IMG/VR virus record: IMGVR_UViG_3300017779_000007
Location: 1 to 56,378 of that record
Direction: 5' to 3' (one strand)
DNA length: 56,378 bases
From: a virus
In this document: piece after piece, positions 13,601 to 23,501 of the stretch
Position numbering within the stretch: position 1 is the first letter of the stretch
How the letters are laid out: each line of letters opens with the position of its first letter
Notes under the pieces: model-generated
The model's database searches: none
What the model saw: only the letters and a program-made list of their open reading frames with translations
What the model was told of the DNA's origin: nothing
Program-made: the position numbers and the translations under genes

Positions 13601-16600
13601 GGTTCTGGATTAATCGGCGGAAGGCTTCTGGAAGCTCGCCAGCGAACACCTTATTCAGGAACTCCATGATGAAGTTCTGTGGCTTTCCGGTCTCCAGCTC
13701 GTATACAGGAATCTCAAGGAGATCGACCACTGCGGCGAAGTTTATGGTCGAACCTGTCGGCTTGCTGGACGGAGCGGCTGCGGCTGCGGTGGGGGCTGAA
13801 TACAGAGGTAGTTTTACGGTCTCAACTCCCTCGTCCGCTTTTCTAAATATAAGTTCGCGTTGAGAAACACCAACGGACGGTGGGAAGATGCTGTCTTCCT
13901 CCGATTTTTTAATTGGGTCTGTGTTGCCGTCATATGGATCGGCTGCTTTTTTGGGGTTAGGTTTCTTAGCCGAGTAAACTACGTCTTTCCACAGGTTGGA
14001 CTCACTCAGAACGTGGACTACAGGTGTCTCACCCGAAGTGCTGCGTATAGAATACGGGTATGAGTCATGGAAGTCAGTCTCGACGGCTTCGACCTCTCCC
14101 TTCATCGAGAGAACAGCGTATACCCGCCCAGAGGCTTTCTTATCCATTTGCTGAAATTGCTGGAAGGTCTTGACCAGAGGCTCTGCAAAAAGATCTGCCA
14201 TGCCCTGCATGACTGATGCCATTTTGAGGTTACCTGTAGGTATTAAAGATTTATTGTATAGGTTCTTGTCACCAGCCAGAAGGTTAGCTATGTTCAAAGC
14301 CTGATTTTTCTTTTTATCGAAAGCAGCTTTTTCCTTTGGGTTGAACTTCTTCTGAACTTCCGCTGTAGGCAGTTTCATGCTGTCAGCTATTGCTGACGCT
14401 ATCTGAGCGACAAAGGAACCGCGTTGTGGGAACACTGACTCTTCAGGGAGGAGATTCTTTTTCATCTCCTCTATGTTTTTAGCCAGTCCGTCTTTCAGCT
14501 TCAGTTTCCTTGAAAATTCTTTGATGGTGGTCGTCTCGACTCCTGTATCTTTGTCTTTCTTTTTAAGAACTAATCTCTCTTTACTGGCGTTAACAATAGC
14601 ACGGTTTACGACCGCCTCAGTGATCCCATACTTCTTGGGGTTCTTGGCTAGAGTGGCGAACAGGTTGACCGCTCCCGTAGCCATTGTTGTGGAGCTAAAC
14701 ATCTTCTCGATGGGAGCGGACGTGAGAGCCATCAGAATAGTTCCGTTGTTGCGCTTGGATATCTTGTTAAGGTTTTCCGCCATGTTCACGGCGGCGTCCT
14801 TGGTAGATGCCCAGAAATACCCTTGGTCACCGAACATGACTGGGTAGTAAACACCTCCCTTGCCGTCTACGACCTTATCGCCCTCGACCTCCAGTGTGCC
14901 TGCCATCGCGCCGTCAGGTTGGTGGAGCATGACGGCCATTCCCTCAAACTGGTCGAGGGATTGCTGTATCTTAATGTATCCGTTCTTGATCTTCTCGTAA
15001 AACTTCCCGTCCTCTTTGACGTAGATATGTTTAACTATGGGGTCACTCGCACTGGCGATTTCTGGTGGGATCTCGGCGGGTGTAGTAGCACCAGCCACCG
15101 GAGCAGAGTAAAGGATACTGCTTTTACTTTCATCGAACCGCTGGCTAAGTGGGATCACGTTGCCGTTAGCGTCACGGGTGATAGGGTCTGCGGATTTGAG
15201 TTGATCGGGTGACCTTACGACAAGGTGTTCCGTGTCGTGAAAACTGAACGCTTCCTCCAAGTCCTCATAGGTTGTTATGGTCTCGTTCGGGTTGTTCTCA
15301 AGGTAGAGTTCCGCGCCCCCGAGAGCAGAGTCCTTTTTTATCACGAAGTAACCGGATCGTTCATTTTGTCCATCTAGCGACACAGGCTCCCCTTGGTCAA
15401 AATCCCGCTGCTGCTTCTGGGTAGGGAACCCAGCAGGTTCACTAAACACAACCGTATCGAACCCAGAAGGGAAGCCATCCGTCTCCTCTCCACGAGCCAC
15501 CATTTGTTGTGCTGTAACTCGATCAATGGTTCGTCCTTTCTTGACGAAAAGGTCGAGAACCTTGTTGTCGGTCCGCTGATATCTATAGGACGAAAATGTG
15601 TCGGCTTCATTCGATACATGAAAACCGCGAATATTGGTGTCTGGATCAAACTCAGGGATCTCGCCTCGGTCGAATGCGTCGAAGGTTGCTCCAGTTGCGT
15701 GTTTAGTGCGGGTTTCATACCCCGCTGCCTTAGCGCGTCGTTCCACCATCGTCCTCAACTCAAGCCAGTTCTTCTCAGGATCTTTGGCAAGCTCTAGATA
15801 CTCAACGTCTTCTACCGGAGCAGACGCTAAACCAACGAAGTCCTGATTAACGACCTCAAACATTTGGAAAACTTCCGTCGGGTTCTTGGTATCGAACGCC
15901 ATCTTCGTAGGCTGACGGACGAACCCAGCTTCGATAGCTCGCATCTCAATAATCAACTTATTGAGGGCAACATCTGCTGCGGGTCCGATCTGTTCACGCT
16001 TGGCGACCCATCGGTTGATGATCCCCCTAAAGTAACGACCTAGAATTTTAAGTAAGGAAGGCTTGGATTTCCAGAATTGGTTATCATCCTCGGTAGTAAA
16101 GCCCCGTGTGACCTTCTGGAAGTGCATACGAAGTTTCTCTTGTGCCAACCCATACTTAGCTTTTGCGACCACTTGAGGGTCTGACGACTGAAGGCTCACT
16201 ATCGCAGCCGCAAGTCTTGGTTCGTTTCCGACATGGTATTCTTTAGCGATGTCCACGAAGTCCGAGTCAGAAAGACTGTTGATGTAATTCTGAACCTCTC
16301 CGTCGGTCATGGAACTCCAACTGGCACTATGCACTAACTCCTCGTTGATTATAACACCAGCGATTGCGCGTCCGGCGATGTCCCCAACGCCGCCTGTCTG
16401 GCTCAACATAAGAGGGAGGTTGATATATACCGCTGAAGAATCAGACTGCACAAAAGAAGAACTTCCATCGGACTCAGTAACAAATTCTAGTTCCATGCCG
16501 AATGGAATCAGACCTCTGAGATAATTCAGTAGGGGTAATGCTTTAGAGCGGTCTTCCTCTGGGATAAGTGAGAGGAATTTTTCGCGCTCTACCTCGTCTT

Positions 16601-19600
16601 TAAGACGCTTCGATTCAAGACGTTTTTCCTCTGTATCGTCCTGCATCTCGCGCAACGCTTCTCTCCTCTCCGCTTTCCTCTCAGCCATATATTCAGGAGA
16701 GAAAACTGGTGAACTGGATAACGTCGCGTTATTAGCGATTGCCCCAGCCAAAGCTCCGGCGTTGGTAGGCGGACCCTTGCGGGGATTGCTCCCCACGTCG
16801 ATAATATCTCCAAGAGACTCCGCTACTTCTTTAGCAGATCCTATCCCCACATTCGGGAACAACATAGCTATGTTGATAAGGAAGCTATCAAAGGGTGAGG
16901 AGTTGTTAGTTGGTTTTAGATTTTTGAAGTGCTTCTGAACGTCCTCCGACAACAAGAACTGAGCGGTGAACTCGTTAAGATCGACAAGAGCGTTCTCAAG
17001 AGATGGGACGGGTCCGCTGCTTTCTTTTTGCGATTCGTAGGTTTCTTTCGCGAAGTCGAAAACACTGGACAACTGGTTAACTATACCTTGTTTACTTGAG
17101 GGTGGATTTGAAATAGTTCCAGAAATGAATGCGTGGACATACTCCTCAAGTAATGTGTTGACGAGACCTCGACCGTTTCCAGACGTGACATTGATGAACA
17201 CACTGTCCGAGCCGTCTTTTCCCTTAACGTATTTTCCTGCGATGTCGGCTTTTGCTTCGCCCATCACAAACTTAATCTTCTTGATGAAGGCGGTGTCGCG
17301 CAGCAGCAAGGTAGCTACAAATTTATGGGAAGGGATCTTTGAATTTTTAGCGACTTCTTTAAGGGCTTCAATAACACTGTCGGGGTTCCCACTCTCAAGA
17401 CCCAGTCTCTCAATATCAGCCTTGTTCTCAGCCGTAATGACTGCCCTTTCGGCGGCAGAGATGTTAGATCTCGATAGGTGGGTTCGGACTGCTTTGGTTA
17501 AAGCAATCATTGTGTTCTTCGCCTCTTCCGCAGTGATCTCTGTTTCCGCGCCTGCATTGAACTGAGCTTGGAAATCGCTCACAGCGTCAGAGTTCTCGTA
17601 GCTAGCACCGTCTGAGGGGGTCACTAAGCGGACGAGTTGTAGCGCGTTCAGGAAATCTTCGCTGCCGATTAATACTTTGTCCTCCAGAATCTCCACAAGG
17701 CTATTAACAGACGGCCTAGTGTCGCCGTTTCCAGATGAAAGCCATGAAGCGAATATCCCGAACAGGTCTTTAGAACTCGCGTTCTCAACCATGTCTTCCA
17801 TCTCAGGATCTTCCAATACGTCTTCAAGAATAACCTTGACGATTCCCTTGCGTAAGTCTGGGCTAGTGTTTACGGTATTAACCGCTTTTTTCATCGCCCC
17901 AGATACTGTGTTACTTATATCTTGTGGGGAAGCGAAGTCGCCTACAGGGTTTTCACCGAAGTTAAAAACCCAACTACTTACTTTAGGGTTCTTGAATTGA
18001 TCGGGAGTTATATCGAACGGAAGGGTAGAGGCCGCTCTCTGTTGTCTAAGGGAGGTGGCTTTTTCTTGCTGATTCTTAAATTCGTTCGCGGCTTTTTTAA
18101 GTAGCGTATCGAAGGTCGGCGTTGTGTTATTAGCGAAGTCTGGGTTGTTCAAGAGTTTCTGCTCTACGAACAATCCGAGAATCGTTTCTCCCGTAAGCTC
18201 TTTGTTAGATTCTACTTTAATGAACGGGAGTAGTTTTTGAGCCGCTTGATCTACATTCTTAGATCCCGTCTGGGCTACCAGCTCATCGAAGGGAGTGGTA
18301 GGGTTGGTTCCTTCTCCGAACGCTTCTACTTTTGCGCGAAGACTAAACAACTGTGCGTTAAATAAGAATTCTTGTTTAGCTGACTCAAATGCCACCATGC
18401 GGAACTCCTCGTTAAGCTCCCCGTCGTTGGCTTCAAGGAGGGCTTGGGCGTTGCGATTCGTTTCGTCTCCGGTCTTCTCTAGCTCAAGGGCGAACCTATT
18501 GATTTTTCTTTTGATCGACGTAGTATTAGAAAAGTTTCCATCAGTAATTGGGCTTCCATTTTTGTCAAAGTCTGGAACACCTTCAGGTAAGGTCGCAGGC
18601 TTGAAACGGATACTAGCTATAGCAGAAGCTCTCGTATTGTTTGGCCCAATCGAACTTACGCCCCTCGCGTTAGTGACCTTAGACTCTAGGAGAGTGCCGT
18701 CGGCAGTAGGTCCGACCACGTCACTAACCATCTCATTTTTAATTCGGATAGCGGGGTTGAGGTTTGCTCTATTGAAACTACGAGGAACCTTAACGGTTTT
18801 ACCAGCCCTCAACATCTCAATAATAGAGATCGGGTCGTTGTCGAACACGCCATTACCTCTATCATCAACGAAGAATTTAACTGGCTGGGTAACGGTCTTA
18901 CCGGATACGGGATCGAAGTAAGTCCTGAAAGGTCTCTTCTCATTATCAGGGTCGAGCTTCGCGTTCTTTGGGGGAGCGAGTTTAGGGTAAGCTGTATAAA
19001 CAGCAGAAGACACAAACTCTGACGCGGACTGGCGAGACGAGTCAGGAGGCATAGGTAAACCGTAGTTTACGTTGGGGTCAGGATTAATCGGAAACCCATT
19101 ACCCATCGCGAAGCCAATAAGCCTGTTAGCTTTCTCCTCTGCGTCAGGCCCACTAAAGGGAGACTCTTCATACCTAAATGTATTGGGTGACGGCCTTGAA
19201 GAATACCTCTTGGATTTAGTTGGGTCGAATCCACGGACGCTGTTGTTAGCGGAACTTATGTTCGTTCTGGACTCGCCTTGAAGGGTGACGCCAGCAGATT
19301 CTGCGTTAGCCTGTTCTTGAGTAAAGTCGATATAAGGTCCGGTGTAGTCCTTAATTTCTCTAGGGGATTTACGACCGTAATCGAAAGGAGTCTCTAGAAC
19401 TGTGACGGGTTCACTATTTCTAACGGAGACGCTCTGCTGGTTTCTGATGTTCTCTAAAGCAATTTCAACGTCGAGTGGGCTAGAATCGTTCAGGGACTGC
19501 AAGAACACCACCGGATCTACCTTCTGGTCAGTAAGTGCGAAATCAGGAGTAGTAGGTGACTGCGCTGCAACTTCAAGGTTTTGTTCCTTTTGCGAAATGG

Positions 19601-22418
19601 CTGCGCTCTCCTGCTCAAGCTCTATTCTCCGTTGTTCGCGAAGGGCGACCTCGGCTTCCCGCTCCTCCTCCTTTTTAGGTAGGGTCGATTCGTCGCTAAG
19701 TTTAGATATCTCTTGGGCGATCTCCTTACTTCTTTTGGCGTTTTCTGTTCTTAGTAATGACTGCTCAGTAACAGTGGATGTTCCTTCTGAGGGGGTTGGT
19801 GCTAGTTCAGCCGCAGCCTCGGCTGCACCACGACTTTGGGCGCGGGTCGTAATTATCTGACGAACCTGTTGGGCGGTGAGTGGGCTACCAGTTCCTTCAA
19901 GTTCAGAAGAAACTTGTTCAGCGAACTCATTCGCCATCCGAATACGACTTTCTCGCTGATCCATCGGAGTATAACCTACGAATCTTGCACCGGCCTGAAT
20001 AGTGGGGACACCGCCACCGAGAATACCGCCAACTTGTGCGGCGTGCCACACCTGCGTCATCCTCTCAAGCATCGGCGTGTCCTGATTCAGTGCTACGTCT
20101 TCAACGAATGAATTAACTAACTGATCGAGACCTTCTTCCAAACTTTCATCGACTGCATTTTTTGCGATCTTCTTCCCAAGAGCAAAAGCCCCATACTTCT
20201 TGATGGAGGCATTCATCACGGTTTTCATTGCTCCCGCGACGAGCGTATCAGAGATTCCCGACGTGTTGCCCATCGCTTGGAAAACCGCTTTAGATTCTCT
20301 AAAGGTCATGCCTTTAAGCAAGGCGTCCTCAACACCTCCGCGACCTATCATACTGAAGCCTGCGGTAATTGCACCTGTGATCGCACCAGAGGTTAGGGCG
20401 AATCCTAACGCCCTATCGTGGGCTTCATCTTCGCTTAGTTCTGGGTCTTTGCGTAGCTGGTTATAGAGCGAGGCGTAAGTCATCGCGCCACTACGAGTAG
20501 CTGCTGGAACGAACCCCGCTACCCCTATATTAAACTTACTAGAAGCTACTTTGTTAAATGCTTCGATGGCTTCGACGGTCTTGGCGCGACCTCCTTTTTC
20601 TAACGACTCCCTGATCAAGACATTAGCCGCCTTGTCTGCCACTTCTTTATAACCCTGTTTCGTGCTGGCTCTAAGGACATTACTGGTAAGTGCTTTAGCG
20701 AATCCCTTGGCGGTGAGCTGCGCTCCACCTTTTACAGTAGATCTCAAAGCTAAGTAACCCGCACCAAGAGTGCCACCGGAAACTGTAGCTAAAGCAGTCG
20801 TAGCGGCTATATCCACGATAAGGGGCGCAACGCTTTCGGACACGTCTTGAAACAAGCCATACTGCTCACCGAAAATTTGGGCAACCTCGCGGCGGTCCGA
20901 TTGTCTCTGAGCAGTATTAGCGAGACCGTCTTTGGCCCAGTCTGCCCCCATAATAGCGGGAGCGGCATACACAAGAGTGGCGACAGAATCCCAGACAGAG
21001 TAAGCAATTCCCTTGGCACTGTCAGCGAACTCATTGAAGTTCTCGTCCTTAGCGACGAAATCGTCGAAGATGTCTAGGTCATCTCGTCCGGCCTGCCTGC
21101 CATCTATAAGGGCTTTCGCCCAGTCATCGCCGACGGCGGACTCAGACAAAAGCTTGCTGTAACTCGCGAAGTTTTGTTTGAGAACATCGACTCGTTTCTC
21201 GGCAAAAAGTTTTTTCTGCTGGGCAGTAAGTTCAGGATGCGCGGCAAGAGTGTTAATCATGTCCTCTTCACGGGCAAATACTGCGGGGTTCAGGACTGGA
21301 CCAAGAGCGGTCTTGTAAAGGTTCTTACCCGCTTCAGACGGATCTTGATGCAGCTTAAACGTCCCGCGTCTAGCCCCCTCATGGATAACATGGGCCTCGT
21401 AAGCGTCGCGGACGTCTTCGGCCTTATAATTAGCCCCAGAACTGTTCAGCTTATCGGTGATATACTCAACCGTATTGTCAAAGGATTGTCGGCTAGCGAT
21501 ATAAACTCTTTTTTTCTTGTCGTTACTCTCCTCTGATTCAACCCCAACGGCTGTCATCAGATCGCTCAGTCCTCGCGTTAGGGATTGCGTCGTTGCATCC
21601 CAAGCATTCTGACTTTCTCTGGCGAGTTGAAGGGTATGTCCGGTGACGTGTTCCGCAACTGAGGAGTCCTGTTGGGCCAACTCAGCGATGCTTTCAGAGA
21701 TCTCTGCGATCTGCTTGAATTTGTAAAGTTTGATGTCGAGACCAGCGACAGGAGAAAGAAGTGCTTGAGCAGCCAGACCGTCTTTAAACGACACACCTCC
21801 GATCTTGGAGGCTTTGATCGCCTGATTTACGGTCATGTTCTCGGCGGCGTCACCGACTAATAGTTCGCGCTCGCCAGTTTCATTAGTGACGTAAGCCAAC
21901 GGAATCTGGTTACTCTCAACCAGATTTCTCTTAACCTCGTCAAATCGGCGATTAACAACTTCTTCAGACTTTAGTTTAAGACCAGCTATTTTATCTTGGT
22001 AAGGCTGGACAGTTCCACCAGCGGCGACGACTTTCTCGCCTGCCTTATACTCGGTGAGGGTCATCCAGTCTTCGTCGTCACTGTTCAGTCCGGCGCGAAC
22101 ATACTCAAACTTTTCCTCAAACGATGGCTCCTTGGTGGCCGTAAGAGCTTGAATAGCTTCTTCGTCTACCACACCGAGGTCAGCTAATTTAGAATTCAGT
22201 GATCCACTAATCTCTCCTTCGACACTAGGGGTGTAAGCCCCCTGTTCAAGGTAGCCCTCACGGACGTAATCCGAATACTGGACGTAGCTCTGAGGGTCAG
22301 CTTCGGTTAATTGATTCTCCTCTGACCAAACAGAAAAGGGTTTAAGTTCGGGTGGTTTAGGAGCCTCTGTGATCAGAGACTTATCAAAGTCGGTAAGGGA
22401 TGGATTCAAATCAGTCAT
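10653..22418 (-). CDS. Giant polyvalent internal virion/ejection protein, 3921 aa
   Basis: Probably carried in the capsid and injected with the DNA. Visible parts: unknown N terminus (1-450); hydrophobic segments near 472-492, 530-555 and 670-690; coiled coil about 886-943; two zincin-like units with EEYVH (about 1757-1761) and EELVH (about 2025-2029); an ADP-ribosyltransferase-like polyvalent domain about 2235-2430, opening with KHATGATFDAFD and ending LKSADPITRDANGNVIPLSQ, the signature tail of ART-PolyVal domains; a region of unknown type (2440-2870); and a long helical C terminus with a membrane segment about 3595-3615 and IPDYLRG, resembling the LPD38 domain. YSAP-type motifs mark the junctions. 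Start MTDLN has no SD. The ejection role is inferred from size and context. Confidence 0.8.
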   Translation of the reverse strand: MTDLNPSLTDFDKSLITEAPKPPELKPFSVWSEENQLTEADPQSYVQYSDYVREGYLEQGAYTPSVEGEISGSLNSKLADLGVVDEEAIQALTATKEPSFEEKFEYVRAGLNSDDEDWMTLTEYKAGEKVVAAGGTVQPYQDKIAGLKLKSEEVVNRRFDEVKRNLVESNQIPLAYVTNETGERELLVGDAAENMTVNQAIKASKIGGVSFKDGLAAQALLSPVAGLDIKLYKFKQIAEISESIAELAQQDSSVAEHVTGHTLQLARESQNAWDATTQSLTRGLSDLMTAVGVESEESNDKKKRVYIASRQSFDNTVEYITDKLNSSGANYKAEDVRDAYEAHVIHEGARRGTFKLHQDPSEAGKNLYKTALGPVLNPAVFAREEDMINTLAAHPELTAQQKKLFAEKRVDVLKQNFASYSKLLSESAVGDDWAKALIDGRQAGRDDLDIFDDFVAKDENFNEFADSAKGIAYSVWDSVATLVYAAPAIMGADWAKDGLANTAQRQSDRREVAQIFGEQYGLFQDVSESVAPLIVDIAATTALATVSGGTLGAGYLALRSTVKGGAQLTAKGFAKALTSNVLRASTKQGYKEVADKAANVLIRESLEKGGRAKTVEAIEAFNKVASSKFNIGVAGFVPAATRSGAMTYASLYNQLRKDPELSEDEAHDRALGFALTSGAITGAITAGFSMIGRGGVEDALLKGMTFRESKAVFQAMGNTSGISDTLVAGAMKTVMNASIKKYGAFALGKKIAKNAVDESLEEGLDQLVNSFVEDVALNQDTPMLERMTQVWHAAQVGGILGGGVPTIQAGARFVGYTPMDQRESRIRMANEFAEQVSSELEGTGSPLTAQQVRQIITTRAQSRGAAEAAAELAPTPSEGTSTVTEQSLLRTENAKRSKEIAQEISKLSDESTLPKKEEEREAEVALREQRRIELEQESAAISQKEQNLEVAAQSPTTPDFALTDQKVDPVVFLQSLNDSSPLDVEIALENIRNQQSVSVRNSEPVTVLETPFDYGRKSPREIKDYTGPYIDFTQEQANAESAGVTLQGESRTNISSANNSVRGFDPTKSKRYSSRPSPNTFRYEESPFSGPDAEEKANRLIGFAMGNGFPINPDPNVNYGLPMPPDSSRQSASEFVSSAVYTAYPKLAPPKNAKLDPDNEKRPFRTYFDPVSGKTVTQPVKFFVDDRGNGVFDNDPISIIEMLRAGKTVKVPRSFNRANLNPAIRIKNEMVSDVVGPTADGTLLESKVTNARGVSSIGPNNTRASAIASIRFKPATLPEGVPDFDKNGSPITDGNFSNTTSIKRKINRFALELEKTGDETNRNAQALLEANDGELNEEFRMVAFESAKQEFLFNAQLFSLRAKVEAFGEGTNPTTPFDELVAQTGSKNVDQAAQKLLPFIKVESNKELTGETILGLFVEQKLLNNPDFANNTTPTFDTLLKKAANEFKNQQEKATSLRQQRAASTLPFDITPDQFKNPKVSSWVFNFGENPVGDFASPQDISNTVSGAMKKAVNTVNTSPDLRKGIVKVILEDVLEDPEMEDMVENASSKDLFGIFASWLSSGNGDTRPSVNSLVEILEDKVLIGSEDFLNALQLVRLVTPSDGASYENSDAVSDFQAQFNAGAETEITAEEAKNTMIALTKAVRTHLSRSNISAAERAVITAENKADIERLGLESGNPDSVIEALKEVAKNSKIPSHKFVATLLLRDTAFIKKIKFVMGEAKADIAGKYVKGKDGSDSVFINVTSGNGRGLVNTLLEEYVHAFISGTISNPPSSKQGIVNQLSSVFDFAKETYESQKESSGPVPSLENALVDLNEFTAQFLLSEDVQKHFKNLKPTNNSSPFDSFLINIAMLFPNVGIGSAKEVAESLGDIIDVGSNPRKGPPTNAGALAGAIANNATLSSSPVFSPEYMAERKAERREALREMQDDTEEKRLESKRLKDEVEREKFLSLIPEEDRSKALPLLNYLRGLIPFGMELEFVTESDGSSSFVQSDSSAVYINLPLMLSQTGGVGDIAGRAIAGVIINEELVHSASWSSMTDGEVQNYINSLSDSDFVDIAKEYHVGNEPRLAAAIVSLQSSDPQVVAKAKYGLAQEKLRMHFQKVTRGFTTEDDNQFWKSKPSLLKILGRYFRGIINRWVAKREQIGPAADVALNKLIIEMRAIEAGFVRQPTKMAFDTKNPTEVFQMFEVVNQDFVGLASAPVEDVEYLELAKDPEKNWLELRTMVERRAKAAGYETRTKHATGATFDAFDRGEIPEFDPDTNIRGFHVSNEADTFSSYRYQRTDNKVLDLFVKKGRTIDRVTAQQMVARGEETDGFPSGFDTVVFSEPAGFPTQKQQRDFDQGEPVSLDGQNERSGYFVIKKDSALGGAELYLENNPNETITTYEDLEEAFSFHDTEHLVVRSPDQLKSADPITRDANGNVIPLSQRFDESKSSILYSAPVAGATTPAEIPPEIASASDPIVKHIYVKEDGKFYEKIKNGYIKIQQSLDQFEGMAVMLHQPDGAMAGTLEVEGDKVVDGKGGVYYPVMFGDQGYFWASTKDAAVNMAENLNKISKRNNGTILMALTSAPIEKMFSSTTMATGAVNLFATLAKNPKKYGITEAVVNRAIVNASKERLVLKKKDKDTGVETTTIKEFSRKLKLKDGLAKNIEEMKKNLLPEESVFPQRGSFVAQIASAIADSMKLPTAEVQKKFNPKEKAAFDKKKNQALNIANLLAGDKNLYNKSLIPTGNLKMASVMQGMADLFAEPLVKTFQQFQQMDKKASGRVYAVLSMKGEVEAVETDFHDSYPYSIRSTSGETPVVHVLSESNLWKDVVYSAKKPNPKKAADPYDGNTDPIKKSEEDSIFPPSVGVSQRELIFRKADEGVETVKLPLYSAPTAAAAAPSSKPTGSTINFAAVVDLLEIPVYELETGKPQNFIMEFLNKVFAGELPEAFRRLIQNRDAYKRLTEANVVAYKQEMDKLIEENYGGYEYAPMDLIALAQGHYTGNIVTEEVLKDIDKDYEAAHADAEKKRKVGLITEEEADSLKGLAHNARTEATDKAYEEAITSREADRDAALRELAKESPKLAAHIIDIRQRLIIPLQKKLVKSGLDDNIGVKISETGGVYITRSYKMFTDSSYLQKVREDPNYQVVRDEAMRFFNKQFKDKKFEELVEGGMDKSRAEVEARILLEKENQSYPHKSYAQEVLNTFLMRYDEGGRDSTTASPKHYKMIEDNLKRRKDLPVEIRNLLGEIGSEAGTDLILRTYSTVATLASQQAFLNQLVAFGKETGVMVTVEEKLATKENRVKYANFVAARSGAPSKNDPLSGMQVDPEFKKLLDTTLNDSFSMDYADTAEKAVKGAVGLAANLSGKAMAAKTLGSIGFYLRNGIGNLLFGTSQGFLRYDKMIAEMAKGTFGVLNPFNEGEIDPELNELIGLNIKGDELRAGVMRDLLNGRITPDGIRKQIEDLGEKTKLNKATKALAIIEKKAQDLSAALDAAYKVAYYNHELAILKEAQAADTSTVEDGKVRVNNLANMSDTQIKRLAARKVVMTSQAYSQAPPAVAAYTKSGLGLLFAPFIRFKMEVPRIVINTYKLASEEIASGNPVLVRRGKTRMIWMTGTIGVLSSALPMILAALSGIGDEEDEAMRASIPDYLRGHTFFYYRWNGELKSVDLTYVNPYSLLVDPFLRAYENIRSGEFTEAGAALALGLVRDQYLDDQILAGAVSEARRNLNPSTGKPIWNKGADGPVEAGSKILGYIAKEAYAPRLGKDFVEGWSTGSLKGMTLEIMDGAMPARVHDVDLQKQYSRYLLDLNKRYNNVKSGLNAVKRNVPMSDGDVADIIDENIEDRRLLNYELMRINKGFASLGLTNTDLLKGMKDKKLGRDRVALLSKGYMDKPSFKYIIEGLLDPRTDEYGRARAQQVYDHASKLNRYIPVRPITESE

Positions 22419-22454
22419 AGCTGAAGAGGTTTGTGTTGTGTTGTTTGGTAGAGT

Positions 22455-23480
22455 TTAAGTATTAATGAGTGAATTTATTGCGCTTGCCTTTTTAGGCTGG
22501 CCGTATTGTCCGAGAATCCTGCGTTGTTCTAAGACTTTAGAATAGGTTGACCGGAAAAGATCTTCTACATTTGCCTCCTTTAAGGCTTCTTTGTCCACCT
22601 TAATACCAGACCTCGCCATGACATCAACATAAAGCTCTTGGAGTCTTATTTTGTTAGCTTTCCCTATGTCAAAGCCCTCAGAGACTTTGTTAACAATCTG
22701 CTGAATGTCGCCGCCAGCCTTTGGTGCGGTCATATTTTCCCATTGATTCTGCGTGGACTTGGTAGTCATGCTCCTTAAAGTGCTTTCAAACTCTTTGTAG
22801 CGATCATCTACTTTTCCTATAGCCGCAGCCTCAGTCTCAGCCATCAATTTATCGTATGCCGCTTTCGTTTTTGTGTCCTTTGCGTCTTTAAACACATCGG
22901 ATAGTTCGATGTATGCTTGCTCTGCGTCGTCAACTACAGGTCCGGCTGCTGCTCTTGTCTGTTCAGTAGCCCCCTGTTGGGCGAGCATGGTCATAATGCC
23001 AAACTTGCGGGACTCTGCTTTCTCCTCTTCGCGTTCTTCTTTTTCTTGGCGGATGCGATCCACGTTAAGTGCATTATTAGCAGAGGTGAAAAGCGTCCCG
23101 ATAAGCGGGTTGTGTTGCATGGAAGGAGCATACTGCATCTGGAGACCGATCAAATCTTTGGTCGCGGTATATGAATCCTTTTCAGGATCATTCGTAATGG
23201 CGTCGAGCTGACTCATGAGGTCAGGCAGCTTTTCCATGAAATCTAGCTGAGACTTAGCCTTCTGTCGAGACTGCGCCAGACTGAACTTCTGCGCTTCATA
23301 GGCTAGGTCTTGCCTCTGCATCGACATAGCGTGCTGCTCCATCTTCATGGTCTGCTGCCGCATAGGCGTCAATACTTTCTGGCGGTAATCCATCGCTTGA
23401 TTGAAACCAGTATCGCCAGTGAGCATTGGGAAATACTCCTGACGTAGGGGGGCGATGTCTTGGTTGTAGTCTATAGCCAT
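22455..23480 (-). CDS. Coiled-coil internal virion-type protein, 341 aa
   Basis: Directly upstream of the giant ejection gene (36-bp gap). Residues 25-80 are rich in Met and Gln (MRQQTMKMEQHAMSMQRQDL). A further charged helix lies about 132-160. The remainder is helical with little hydrophobic core. Such Met/Gln-rich helical proteins next to giant polyvalent proteins are usually minor ejected proteins. No enzyme motif or signal peptide. Start MAIDYNQ is preceded by AAGTAACTACTGAA, without an SD. Confidence 0.65.
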   Translation of the reverse strand: MAIDYNQDIAPLRQEYFPMLTGDTGFNQAMDYRQKVLTPMRQQTMKMEQHAMSMQRQDLAYEAQKFSLAQSRQKAKSQLDFMEKLPDLMSQLDAITNDPEKDSYTATKDLIGLQMQYAPSMQHNPLIGTLFTSANNALNVDRIRQEKEEREEEKAESRKFGIMTMLAQQGATEQTRAAAGPVVDDAEQAYIELSDVFKDAKDTKTKAAYDKLMAETEAAAIGKVDDRYKEFESTLRSMTTKSTQNQWENMTAPKAGGDIQQIVNKVSEGFDIGKANKIRLQELYVDVMARSGIKVDKEALKEANVEDLFRSTYSKVLEQRRILGQYGQPKKASAINSLINT

Positions 23481-23501
23481 TTCAGTAGTTACTTGTAAAA
23501 T

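Noticed and set aside
11511-15846. Many plus-strand frames of 60-150 codons opposite the giant gene
   Set aside because: They are antisense shadows with odd composition and no start signals, while the minus frame is continuous for 3921 codons.
16320-17150. Calling the EExxH segments active metallopeptidases
   Set aside because: The first zinc-binding His is replaced in both; only a zincin-like fold can be suggested.
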